Positions 17,018-24,263 of a DNA stretch of 64,000 nt are shown piece after piece; position 1 is the stretch's first letter, and every line of letters starts with the position of its first letter. This DNA is from Streptomyces sp. SCSIO 30461 (GTDB lineage: Bacteria; Actinomycetota; Actinomycetes; Streptomycetales; Streptomycetaceae). The notes beneath the pieces were generated by a model. The model was not told where the DNA came from. It made no database searches and was given only the letters and a program-made list of their open reading frames with translations. The stretch covers positions 7,562,501-7,626,500 of the forward strand of contig NZ_CP146101.1 of the NCBI RefSeq assembly GCF_037023745.1, written 5' to 3'. The position numbers and the translations under genes are program-made.

Positions 17018-18151
17018 GTGGCAGCCAACGACCGGGGCTCGGCCCCCGGAAAGTCCGGCGGAGGCTCCGGGGGGTCCGGCAAGGAGTGGCTGATGCGCGC
17101 CTCTCTGAGTGCGGTCGCTCCGGGCACCGCCCTGCGCGACGGACTGGAGCGCATCCTGCGGGGTAACACCGGTGGGCTGCTGGTCCTCGGTATGGACAAG
17201 TCGGTCGAATCGATGTGCACCGGCGGCTTCGTGCTGGACGTGGAGTTCACCGCGACGCGGCTGCGTGAGCTGTGCAAGCTCGACGGGGCCCTGATCCTCG
17301 ACAAGGACATCACCAAGATCCACCGGGCCGGTGTGCAGTTGGTCCCCGACGCCTCCATCCCCACGGAGGAGACGGGCACCCGGCACCGGACCGCCGACCG
17401 GGTCTCCAAGCAGTGCGGTTTCCCCGTGGTCTCGGTCTCCCAGTCGATGCGGCTGATCGCTCTGTACGTGGACGGGGAGCGGCGGGTCCTGGAGGAGTCG
17501 GCCGCGATCCTGTCCCGGGCGAACCAGGCACTGGCGACCCTTGAGCGCTACAAACTGCGTCTTGACGAAGTCGCCGGGACGCTGTCCGCGCTGGAGATCG
17601 AGGACCTGGTGACGGTCCGCGATGTCACGGCGGTCGCACAGCGACTGGAGATGGTGCGCCGGATCGCCACGGAGATCGCCGAGTACGTGGTGGAGCTGGG
17701 CACCGACGGACGTCTGCTCGCCCTTCAGCTCGACGAGCTGATCGCGGGCGTGGAACCGGAGCGCGAGCTGGTCATCCGCGACTATGTCCCGGAGCCGACG
17801 GCGAAGCGGTCGCGCACGGTGGACGAGGCCCTGGCCGAGCTGAACGACCTGACGCATCCCGAGCTGCTCGAACTGCCCACCGTGGCACGGGCGCTGGGCT
17901 ACAGCGGATCACCTGAGACCCTGGACTCCGCGGTCTCGCCGCGGGGTTACCGTCTGCTGGCGAAGGTGCCGCGGCTGCCCGGCGCGATCATCGAGCGCCT
18001 GGTCGAGCATTTCGGGGGACTCCAGAAGCTGCTGGCCGCGAGCGTGGACGACCTCCAGGCGGTCGACGGTGTCGGCGAGGCCAGAGCGCGCAGCGTCAGG
18101 GAGGGGCTGTCCCGACTGGCGGAGTCCTCGATCCTGGAGCGCTACGTCTGA
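17018..18151 (+). CDS. disA: DNA integrity scanning diadenylate cyclase DisA
   Basis: The 377-residue enzyme makes cyclic di-AMP from two ATP and scans DNA for branched structures. The DAC domain has DGA (89-91, KLDGALIL) and RHR (122-124, GTRHRTADR), both catalytic motifs intact. A helical spine follows, and the C-terminal helix-hairpin-helix is DDLQAVDGVGEARARSVREGL. The start is GTG 17018 with GGAGGAGAGCA just upstream. The N-terminus has a Gly/Ser-rich extension of about 20 residues. RadA is known to inhibit DisA in Bacillus, and the tandem order suggests co-expression. c-di-AMP in Streptomyces controls development and osmotic balance. Confidence 0.97.
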   Translation: MAANDRGSAPGKSGGGSGGSGKEWLMRASLSAVAPGTALRDGLERILRGNTGGLLVLGMDKSVESMCTGGFVLDVEFTATRLRELCKLDGALILDKDITKIHRAGVQLVPDASIPTEETGTRHRTADRVSKQCGFPVVSVSQSMRLIALYVDGERRVLEESAAILSRANQALATLERYKLRLDEVAGTLSALEIEDLVTVRDVTAVAQRLEMVRRIATEIAEYVVELGTDGRLLALQLDELIAGVEPERELVIRDYVPEPTAKRSRTVDEALAELNDLTHPELLELPTVARALGYSGSPETLDSAVSPRGYRLLAKVPRLPGAIIERLVEHFGGLQKLLAASVDDLQAVDGVGEARARSVREGLSRLAESSILERYV

Positions 18152-18160
18152 GTTCTTCTC

Positions 18161-18204
18161 AGGTCCGGTCCCCGTCGGGGCTTTCGCCCCAGGGGACCGG
18201 ACCT
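18161..18204. terminator. nested hairpin terminator after disA
   Basis: Outer arms AGGTCCGGTCCCC (18161-18173) and its complement (18192-18204) enclose an inner GGGGC-TTTC-GCCCC hairpin (18177-18190). It lies between the convergent disA and the gene ending at 18239, so it can serve both strands. Confidence 0.75.
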
Positions 18205-18238
18205 TGGACAACGCGTCGACCCAGTCCTTCCAGTCCTT

Positions 18239-19186
18239 CTAGTCCTTCTCAAGGCGGAAGGACGCGGGGACGATCTTCGCCCCGGGGAAGCTGGCCTCCA
18301 CCAGATACGTGCCGGGCCGCGCCTGTCCCGCGGGCGGGGTGGCGCACTTGGCCGGGGCGCTGGGGCGCCGGTCCCAGTCGACGAAGTGGGACACGGTCGA
18401 GTTCGCCGGGACGCTCAGCAGCACGCTGCCACCGCCCTGCGGGCAGTCCTTTGTGGACCAGACAGCGTCGTCGGCGTCGTCGGTGACCGTCAGCACCGCG
18501 GCCTTGGGGCCGAAGTCCGCCTTGCAGGTGACGGCCGAGGTGTTCCGCGCGATGAGTTCGAAGCGCGGCTTCTCCCCCAGGGCGTACGAGATCTTGGCGC
18601 TGCGCAGCGTCAACTTCAGGGCGCCGGAGGCACAGTTCGGCAGGGGCGAGTTCGCGGGCACCCGCAGGCCGCCGCTCGCGCTCGGGTCGCCGTCGCCGTT
18701 CTTGCCGGTGCCTTCTTCGCCCTCCGCACCGCCGTCGGGGGCTCCGGTGCCACCGCCTCCGTCGCCCCCGGTGTTCCCGCTCGAAGCGCCTCCATCGGCT
18801 TCGTCACGGCCACCAGGCCGTTCGCTGATCGCGGGACCGGAAGGCTCGTCTCCGGGCGTGATGGAGGGCGCCGGACCCGCGCCCGGCTTGCCGTCGTCAC
18901 CGGTGCCACTCCCTCCGTCACCGAAGCTGACCGCCCAGGCGACCAGCATGGCGAGCAGCGCGAGGAGGGTCAGCGCGACTGCCCTCCGGCGCCAGTAGAT
19001 GGAGGAGGGAAGCGGCCCGATCGGATTGCGCAGAGATCCCACGTACCGAACTGTACGAGAGATCGGGGGCAACTCCCGCCCCACCCGCCGCCCATGGGGC
19101 GCGATTCTGTCGATCATCATCACGGGGTCGTAGGGGAGCGCCGTCGTATCGACCCCCTTCGTGTACATAGGTGAGTCCGGTGACAT
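18239..19186 (-). CDS. single-pass membrane protein with Gly/Asp-rich linker and extracellular beta domain
   Basis: The protein has 315 residues from ATG 19186, which has GGGGAGG five bases upstream; the frame is open further but runs into mutY. An N-terminal cytoplasmic part (about 1-60) leads to one membrane helix (VALTLLALLAMLVAWAVSF). A long, low-complexity Gly/Asp/Glu linker (GGGGTGAPDGGAEGEEGTG) follows. The C-terminal domain (about 195-315) has four cysteines (PNCASG, VTCKADFG, TKDCPQGG and PAKCATPP), probably two disulphides. It resembles Streptomyces DUF4232-like envelope proteins, but that match is not certain. It is divergent from mutY. Confidence 0.78.
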   Translation of the reverse strand: MSPDSPMYTKGVDTTALPYDPVMMIDRIAPHGRRVGRELPPISRTVRYVGSLRNPIGPLPSSIYWRRRAVALTLLALLAMLVAWAVSFGDGGSGTGDDGKPGAGPAPSITPGDEPSGPAISERPGGRDEADGGASSGNTGGDGGGGTGAPDGGAEGEEGTGKNGDGDPSASGGLRVPANSPLPNCASGALKLTLRSAKISYALGEKPRFELIARNTSAVTCKADFGPKAAVLTVTDDADDAVWSTKDCPQGGGSVLLSVPANSTVSHFVDWDRRPSAPAKCATPPAGQARPGTYLVEASFPGAKIVPASFRLEKD

Positions 19187-19349
19187 GTACGCCTCCCCGA
19201 TCACCCGTCGAGGGCCCCGCCACCACCACGCGACCGCCACGCGACCGCCGGGCCGGCAACCGCTCCGGCGACCTTTCGGCAGCCTCTCGGCCACGGCACG
19301 GAGCGCATGCGCCGCAGTCGGCGCCCGCCGTGTCAGGATCGGAAGTGCC

Positions 19350-20276
19350 ATGACTGCGACCGACATGCCATCCCCCCAGACCTCGCCCGCGACTATCGAG
19401 GACGCGACCGCGCTGCACTCCCCAGTCCTCGCCTGGTTCGACCAGCATGCCCGCGACCTCCCCTGGCGCCGCCCCGACGCGGGCGCCTGGGGTGTGATGG
19501 TCAGCGAGTTCATGCTGCAGCAGACCCCGGTCAGCCGGGTGCTCCCTGTGTACGAGCAGTGGCTGGCTCGCTGGCCACGCCCCGCGGACCTGGCCTCCGA
19601 GGCGCCAGGCGAGGCCGTACGGGCCTGGGGCAGGCTCGGCTATCCGCGGCGTGCGCTGCGGCTGCACGGCGCAGCGGTCGCGATAACGGAGCGGCACGGC
19701 GGCGACGTGCCCCGGGAACACGCGCAGCTGCTCGCGCTGCCGGGCATCGGGGAGTACACCGCGGCGGCGGTGGCGTCGTTCGCGTACGGGCAGCGGCACC
19801 CGGTCCTGGACACCAACGTCCGCCGGGTGCTCGCCCGCGCCGCCACCGGCATCCAGTACCCGCCGAACGCGACCACGGCCGCCGAACGCCGTCTGGCTCG
19901 TGCCCTGCTGCCGGACGACGAGGCGACCGCGGCGCGCTGGGCGGCGGCCTCGATGGAGCTGGGCGCGCTCGTGTGCACCGCTCGCAACGAGGACTGCGGG
20001 CGCTGCCCCGTCGCCGGGCTGTGCGCCTGGCGACTGGCCGGGAAGCCGGCTCATGACGGTCCGCCGCGGCGCGGGCAGACTTACGCGGGTACGGACCGCC
20101 AGGTACGCGGAAAGCTGCTGGCCGTGCTGCGGGAGGCGACGAGCCCCGTGCCTCGGGCGGTCCTGGACCGGGTCTGGGACGAACCGGTCCAGCGGGCCCG
20201 CGCCCTGGACGGGCTCGTTTCGGATGGTTTGATCGAACCTCTGGAGAATGACCAGTTCCGGTTGCCTCTCACCTGA
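19350..20276 (+). CDS. mutY: A/G-specific adenine DNA glycosylase
   Basis: The protein has 308 residues. It removes adenine mispaired with 8-oxoguanine. Catalytic Glu lies in WGVMVSEFMLQQTPVSRV. The helix-hairpin-helix/GPD segment LLALPGIGEYTAAAVASFA is followed by the Asp in VLDTNVRRVL. The [4Fe-4S] loop has cysteines in the pattern C-x6-C-x2-C-x5-C (CTARNEDCGRCPVAGLC). The C-terminus is short, with a winged-helix-like end rather than the full MutT-like domain of E. coli MutY, as in many actinobacteria. ATG 19350 has GGAAG upstream. The 5-prime region is divergent from the membrane protein gene. Confidence 0.94.
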   Translation: MTATDMPSPQTSPATIEDATALHSPVLAWFDQHARDLPWRRPDAGAWGVMVSEFMLQQTPVSRVLPVYEQWLARWPRPADLASEAPGEAVRAWGRLGYPRRALRLHGAAVAITERHGGDVPREHAQLLALPGIGEYTAAAVASFAYGQRHPVLDTNVRRVLARAATGIQYPPNATTAAERRLARALLPDDEATAARWAAASMELGALVCTARNEDCGRCPVAGLCAWRLAGKPAHDGPPRRGQTYAGTDRQVRGKLLAVLREATSPVPRAVLDRVWDEPVQRARALDGLVSDGLIEPLENDQFRLPLT

Positions 20277-20492
20277 GATTCACCGCTAAACCCCGACCAG
20301 TACCTCTGTTACACAACCGATGGGTGGCCGTGCGGACTCCGACGGCTTCCCCGCACAGCCCCGTGACAACCGCTCCGTAGCTTCTTGTGCTGTCGGGACC
20401 GACCACTCGACGACGACAGACACCAGACGAGAAGGCACGGCAACACACGCGGTTGCCACGGGGCTTGCTCACGGGCATGGAGGCGGTTGGAC

Positions 20493-21125
20493 ATGGCGCA
20501 GGGCGGCGAGGTACTCGAGTTCGAGGAGTATGTACGTACCCGGCAGGACGCGCTGCTGCGCAGTGCGCGGCGGCTGGTTCCGGACCCCGTGGACGCCCAG
20601 GACCTTCTCCAGACCGCGCTGGTGCGGACCTACGGTCGCTGGGAGGGGATCGCGGACAAGTCGCTCGCCGATGCCTACCTCCGCCGCGTCATGATCAACA
20701 CCCGCACGGAGTGGTGGCGCTCCCGCAAGCTGGAGGAAGTGCCCACCGAGCAACTCCCCGACGCGACCGTGTCGGACACCACGGAGCAGCACGCCGACCG
20801 TGCGCTGCTGATGGATGTGCTGAAGGTGCTCGCGCCGAAGCAGCGCAGCGTCGTGGTGCTGCGGCACTGGGAGCAGATGAGCACGGAGGAGACCGCCGCC
20901 GCGCTCGGTATGTCGACCGGTACCGTGAAGAGCACGCTGCACCGTGCGCTCGCCCGGCTCCGGCAGGAGCTGGAGGCGCGCGAGCGGGAGGGCCGGGGGC
21001 TGGAAAGCCGAAGGGCGACGGCTGCGGGGCTGGCGGAGGTCCCGGCACCGCGGGTGCCCGCACAGCGTGGGGATCGTACGTACGCACGTCGTGAGGAACG
21101 GGGGCAGGAGCGGTGCGCGGCCTAG
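20493..21125 (+). CDS. sigE: ECF sigma factor SigE (cell envelope stress)
   Basis: The 210-residue protein directs transcription of cell-envelope genes. Region 2 (LEFEEYVRTRQDALLRSARRL and DAQDLLQTALVRTYGRW) and region 4 (MSTEETAAALGMSTGTVKSTLHRAL) are intact. The C-terminus is longer than I recall for S. coelicolor SigE (about 176 residues) by a Glu/Arg-rich stretch. ATG 20493 has GGAGG nine bases upstream. The 216-bp region after mutY should hold the CseB-dependent promoter, which I cannot pinpoint. The gene overlaps cseA by 13 bases. Membership of a sigE-cseA-cseB-cseC operon makes the identity secure. Confidence 0.95.
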   Translation: MAQGGEVLEFEEYVRTRQDALLRSARRLVPDPVDAQDLLQTALVRTYGRWEGIADKSLADAYLRRVMINTRTEWWRSRKLEEVPTEQLPDATVSDTTEQHADRALLMDVLKVLAPKQRSVVVLRHWEQMSTEETAAALGMSTGTVKSTLHRALARLRQELEAREREGRGLESRRATAAGLAEVPAPRVPAQRGDRTYARREERGQERCAA

Positions 21126-21838
21126 CCGAGGACTCCGTAACAGACCCGGACGCGGACGCAGACGCGGATGCGGACGGGAGCCGCGCCGGAAGGCGCATCG
21201 TCCGATGGGCGGCGAGTGGTACGGCGATGGCCGCGCTCGCCGCCTTCGGGCTGCTCGCGGCCGGCTGCTCGACCGGTGGTACGGGCACCCGCGACGAGGG
21301 CGCCGCTCCCAGTGACCCGGTGGCGCAGCCGCGGACGACCTCTGAGCCTTCGACGAGCGCGACGCCGATACGGAAGGTCGACGCGTTCCGGCTGGTGCTG
21401 GAGGATCCGAAGGTCAGCGGGCGGGTCAAGTCCGATCTCAAGCGCTGCGCCGATGAAGGCCATCCGATCGACACCTCGTACGGCAATATCACCAGTGCTC
21501 CCGTGCCGGACGTGGTGGTCAACGTGCTGATGTGCGGGGATTCGGCCGTGGGTCAGGGCACATACGTGTACCGCAAGAGCGGCGACGCATACGCGAACGT
21601 CTTCGCCGCCGAGGAGGCCGCGGTCTACGCGACGATCGAGCGCGGCGATCTGATCGTCACCAAGCAGGTGTACGCGAAGGGCGACACGGTCTCGTACCCG
21701 TCGGGCCAGATAGTGATCACGTATCGCTGGTCGGGGAACAGGTTCACCGAGCAGGACCGGGTCGAGAACGAGTACAGCAGGAGCGCCGGCGGCAACGGCG
21801 GCGGGGACGAGCTCTTCCCGACGCCGCAGGACAGCTGA
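21113..21838 (+). CDS. cseA: lipoprotein CseA, modulator of the SigE system
   Basis: The protein has 241 residues from GTG 21113, inside the end of sigE. A long hydrophilic N-region with an Asp-Ala repeat (DPDADADADADG, encoded by a hexanucleotide repeat) precedes the hydrophobic core and lipobox LLAAGC (Cys52), so it should be anchored on the outer face of the membrane. The mature part has one further Cys pair (LKRCADEG and VLMCGDS). In S. coelicolor CseA dampens sigE expression. The unusually long positively and negatively charged N-region before the signal core raises the possibility of an internal start. Confidence 0.9.
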   Translation: MRGLAEDSVTDPDADADADADGSRAGRRIVRWAASGTAMAALAAFGLLAAGCSTGGTGTRDEGAAPSDPVAQPRTTSEPSTSATPIRKVDAFRLVLEDPKVSGRVKSDLKRCADEGHPIDTSYGNITSAPVPDVVVNVLMCGDSAVGQGTYVYRKSGDAYANVFAAEEAAVYATIERGDLIVTKQVYAKGDTVSYPSGQIVITYRWSGNRFTEQDRVENEYSRSAGGNGGGDELFPTPQDS

Positions 21839-21926
21839 GCCCCGGGCCCTGCTTCACGGCCGGCGAGCGGCACCTGAGCACTGCCACCAGAGAACGAGAA
21901 CCGAGAGAGCAGCGGAGTACAGCCCG

Positions 21927-22631
21927 ATGGCCGAGACACATGTCCTGTTCGTGGAGGACGACGACGTCATCCGTGAGGCCACGCAGCTCGCGCTGGAGCG
22001 GGACGGCTTCACGGTGACCGCCATGCCGGACGGGCTCAGCGGGCTTGAGGCCTTCCGCGCCGACCGGCCTGACATCGCGCTCCTCGACGTGATGCTGCCG
22101 GGGCTCGACGGAGTGAGCCTGTGCCGCCGTATCCGGGACGAGTCGACCGTGCCCGTGATCATGCTGTCCGCACGCGCGGATTCGATCGATGTCGTACTCG
22201 GGCTTGAGGCAGGCGCCGACGACTACGTCACCAAGCCGTTCGACGGTGCCGTGCTGGTCGCTCGTATCCGGGCGGTGCTGCGCCGCTTCGGCCACGCCGG
22301 CGGTTCGCAGGGTGACCAGGACGAGCCGGGGCAGGCGGGCGACGGCGGTGTGCTGACCTTCGGCGATCTGGAAGTCGACACCGAGGGCATGGAGGTGCGC
22401 CGCGCGGGACGACCGGTCGCACTGACGCCGACGGAGATGCGCCTGCTGCTGGAGTTCTCCTCGGCGCCGGGTACGGTGCTGTCCCGGGACAAGCTGCTGG
22501 AACGGGTCTGGGACTACGGCTGGGGCGGGGACACCCGGGTCGTGGACGTCCATGTGCAGCGGCTCCGCACCAAGATCGGCCAGGACCGGATCGAGACGGT
22601 TCGGGGCTTCGGATACAAGCTCAGGGCCTGA
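21927..22631 (+). CDS. cseB: response regulator CseB (OmpR/PhoB family)
   Basis: The protein has 234 residues. The receiver domain (about 1-120) has the acidic pocket VEDDD, phospho-acceptor Asp54 in LLDVMLPGLDG, and the Thr/Lys switch (MLSARAD and YVTKPFD). The C-terminal winged helix (about 140-234) shows LTPTEMRLLLEFSSAPG and VVDVHVQRLRTKIG. CseB activates the sigE promoter when phosphorylated by CseC. It begins 88 bases after cseA with GGAG upstream. Eleven bases after its stop codon an extra reading frame (22642-22875) leads into cseC. Confidence 0.95.
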   Translation: MAETHVLFVEDDDVIREATQLALERDGFTVTAMPDGLSGLEAFRADRPDIALLDVMLPGLDGVSLCRRIRDESTVPVIMLSARADSIDVVLGLEAGADDYVTKPFDGAVLVARIRAVLRRFGHAGGSQGDQDEPGQAGDGGVLTFGDLEVDTEGMEVRRAGRPVALTPTEMRLLLEFSSAPGTVLSRDKLLERVWDYGWGGDTRVVDVHVQRLRTKIGQDRIETVRGFGYKLRA

Positions 22632-22641
22632 GACTGAGCCG

Positions 22642-22875
22642 ATGCGGGTGCTGATGCCGTATCCCCACAGGCAACCCGAGACGCCCGCGCGGGCGTCTCG
22701 GCTGTTGACGCTCCACACGCGCCGGGCACCCCGCTCGCCCCACAGGTCCCACAGCCATCGCGACCCGGACCGGAACAGGACCCGCATGACGCGCCTCGCC
22801 CTGCACACCGGCGTGCGTCGGCTGTATCTGCCGGGGGCGGCCCCCCGCCCCCGGACAGGACTGGACGCCGCATGA
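22642..22875 (+). CDS. possible 77-residue ORF coupling cseB to cseC
   Basis: The frame runs from ATG 22642, eleven bases after the cseB stop, to a TGA that overlaps the cseC ATG (ATGA at 22872-22875). By my count about 88 percent of its third codon positions are G or C, as expected for a Streptomyces gene. By contrast the cseC frame over the same stretch is GC3-poor and has no start codon. The product is basic and Arg/Pro-rich and ends with a near copy of the CseC N-terminus (MTRLALHTGVR versus MTRLAIRTGVR). It has no strong ribosome site, so translation would rely on re-initiation. Function is unknown; it may be a relic of a longer CseC. Confidence 0.5.
   Translation: MRVLMPYPHRQPETPARASRLLTLHTRRAPRSPHRSHSHRDPDRNRTRMTRLALHTGVRRLYLPGAAPRPRTGLDAA
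22677..22700 (+). repeat. 24-bp perfect palindrome between cseB and cseC
   Basis: CGAGACGCCCGC followed directly by GCGGGCGTCTCG, without a loop. In RNA it could form a stable hairpin 45 bases after the cseB stop codon, able to reduce read-through or translation into cseC. The role is inferred. Confidence 0.55.
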
Positions 22876-24197
22876 CCCGCCTCGCCATTCGCACCGGCGT
22901 GCGCTGGAAGATCAGCTTCGCCATCGCCGCCGTCGGTGCGCTGATCGCGTTCGCGCTGAGTCTGGTCGTCCACAACTCCGCGCGGGTCTCGATGCTCGAC
23001 AACGCCCGTGGTCTGAACATGGACCGGCTGGAGATCGCCCAGCGGATCTACGAGAGCAGCAAGCCGAAGGCCGAGCCCAAATTCGGCGGGGCCAAGCTCA
23101 ATGACCCGGCGCTGCCCCGCGAGCTGAGGCGCCTGCTCGAAGCCGGCCGCCGGGCGACCTACGTGGAGGCGGACCGCGGCGGCTCGCCCGAGATCTGGGC
23201 CGCCATACCACTGCACAACGGCGATGTGCTGTCGTTGCACAGCCGGTTCCCGACGCGCAGTGCCGACATGATGAAGGCACTCGACCGCGCCCTGGTCATC
23301 GGCTCGGTCTCGGTGGTCTTCGCGGGCTCGGCGCTCGGCGTGCTCATCGGCGGACAGCTCTCGCGCCGACTGCGCAAGGCCGCAGCGGCGGCCGGCAAGG
23401 TCGCCCAGGGGAACACGGAGGTGCGGGTCCGCGAGGCCGTCGGCGGGGTGGTCCGGGATGAGACGGACGAGCTGGCGCGGGCCGTCGACGCCCTGACCGA
23501 TGCCCTGAACTCCCGGATAGAGGCCGAGCGCCGGGTCACCGCCGATATCGCGCACGAGCTGCGCACTCCGGTGACCGGACTGCTCACGGCGGCTGAGCTG
23601 CTACCGCCCGGTCGTCCCACCGAGTTGGTACGGGACCGGGCGCAGGCGATGCGCACCCTGGTCGAGGACGTGCTGGAGGTGGCGCGGCTGGACGGCGCAT
23701 CCGAACGCGCCGAGTTGCAGGAGATCGCGCTGGGCGAGTTCGTCAGCCGCCGGATCCGGGTGCTGGATCCGGCCGCGGTCGTACGCGTGGTCCACGAGTC
23801 ATGGGTCAACACCGACCCGCGCCGGCTCGAACGCATCCTGGGGAATCTGCTCACCAATGCCGCCAAGCACGGGGGCACTCCGGTCGAGGTGACCGTGGAG
23901 GGCCGGGTGGTACGGATACGGGACAACGGGCCCGGCTTCCCGGAAGCGCTGCTGCGCGACGGCCCGAGCCGGTTCCGTACCGGCACGAGCGACCGGGCGG
24001 GACAGGGCCACGGTCTGGGGCTGACGATCGCGGCGGGTCAGGCGCGCGTGCTCGGGGCCCGGTTGACCTTCCGTAACGCCGGCCACGATGTGACCGGTCC
24101 AGGCGAAGCGACGAGCGGAGCGATCGCGGTGCTCTGGCTTCCGGAGCACGCGCCGACGAACAGCGGCAGTTTCACGCTGCCGCAGCTCGCGGACTGA
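22872..24197 (+). CDS. cseC: sensor histidine kinase CseC
   Basis: The protein has 441 residues. Membrane helix 1 (about 13-33), an extracellular sensor (about 35-138), helix 2 (about 139-161), HAMP, then HisKA with His228 (RRVTADIAHELRTPVTGLL). The ATPase boxes are N (RILGNLLTNAAKHG), G1 (VRIRDNGPGFPE) and G2 (GQGHGLGLTIA). It senses cell-wall damage and phosphorylates CseB. S. coelicolor CseC is, from memory, about 507 residues. Here the same frame is open upstream to 22638 but lacks any start codon, so ATG 22872 is the only reasonable start. The ATGA overlap with the preceding ORF suggests coupling. Confidence 0.94.
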   Translation: MTRLAIRTGVRWKISFAIAAVGALIAFALSLVVHNSARVSMLDNARGLNMDRLEIAQRIYESSKPKAEPKFGGAKLNDPALPRELRRLLEAGRRATYVEADRGGSPEIWAAIPLHNGDVLSLHSRFPTRSADMMKALDRALVIGSVSVVFAGSALGVLIGGQLSRRLRKAAAAAGKVAQGNTEVRVREAVGGVVRDETDELARAVDALTDALNSRIEAERRVTADIAHELRTPVTGLLTAAELLPPGRPTELVRDRAQAMRTLVEDVLEVARLDGASERAELQEIALGEFVSRRIRVLDPAAVVRVVHESWVNTDPRRLERILGNLLTNAAKHGGTPVEVTVEGRVVRIRDNGPGFPEALLRDGPSRFRTGTSDRAGQGHGLGLTIAAGQARVLGARLTFRNAGHDVTGPGEATSGAIAVLWLPEHAPTNSGSFTLPQLAD

Positions 24198-24204
24198 CCG
24201 GCCT

Positions 24205-24251
24205 CCTGCCCCGGGGCACCGTGCGGTTCCTGCCCCAGGGCACCTTGCGGG
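24205..24251 (+). repeat. tandem duplication of about 24 bp after cseC
   Basis: Two copies of a CCTGCCCC(G/A)GGGCACC(G/T)TGCGG unit lie between the convergent cseC and MFS genes. CCCCGGGG and GGGCACC parts allow short hairpins, so the region may act as a transcription stop; this is inference. Confidence 0.4.
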
Positions 24252-24263
24252 TGTCCCGGCGCC

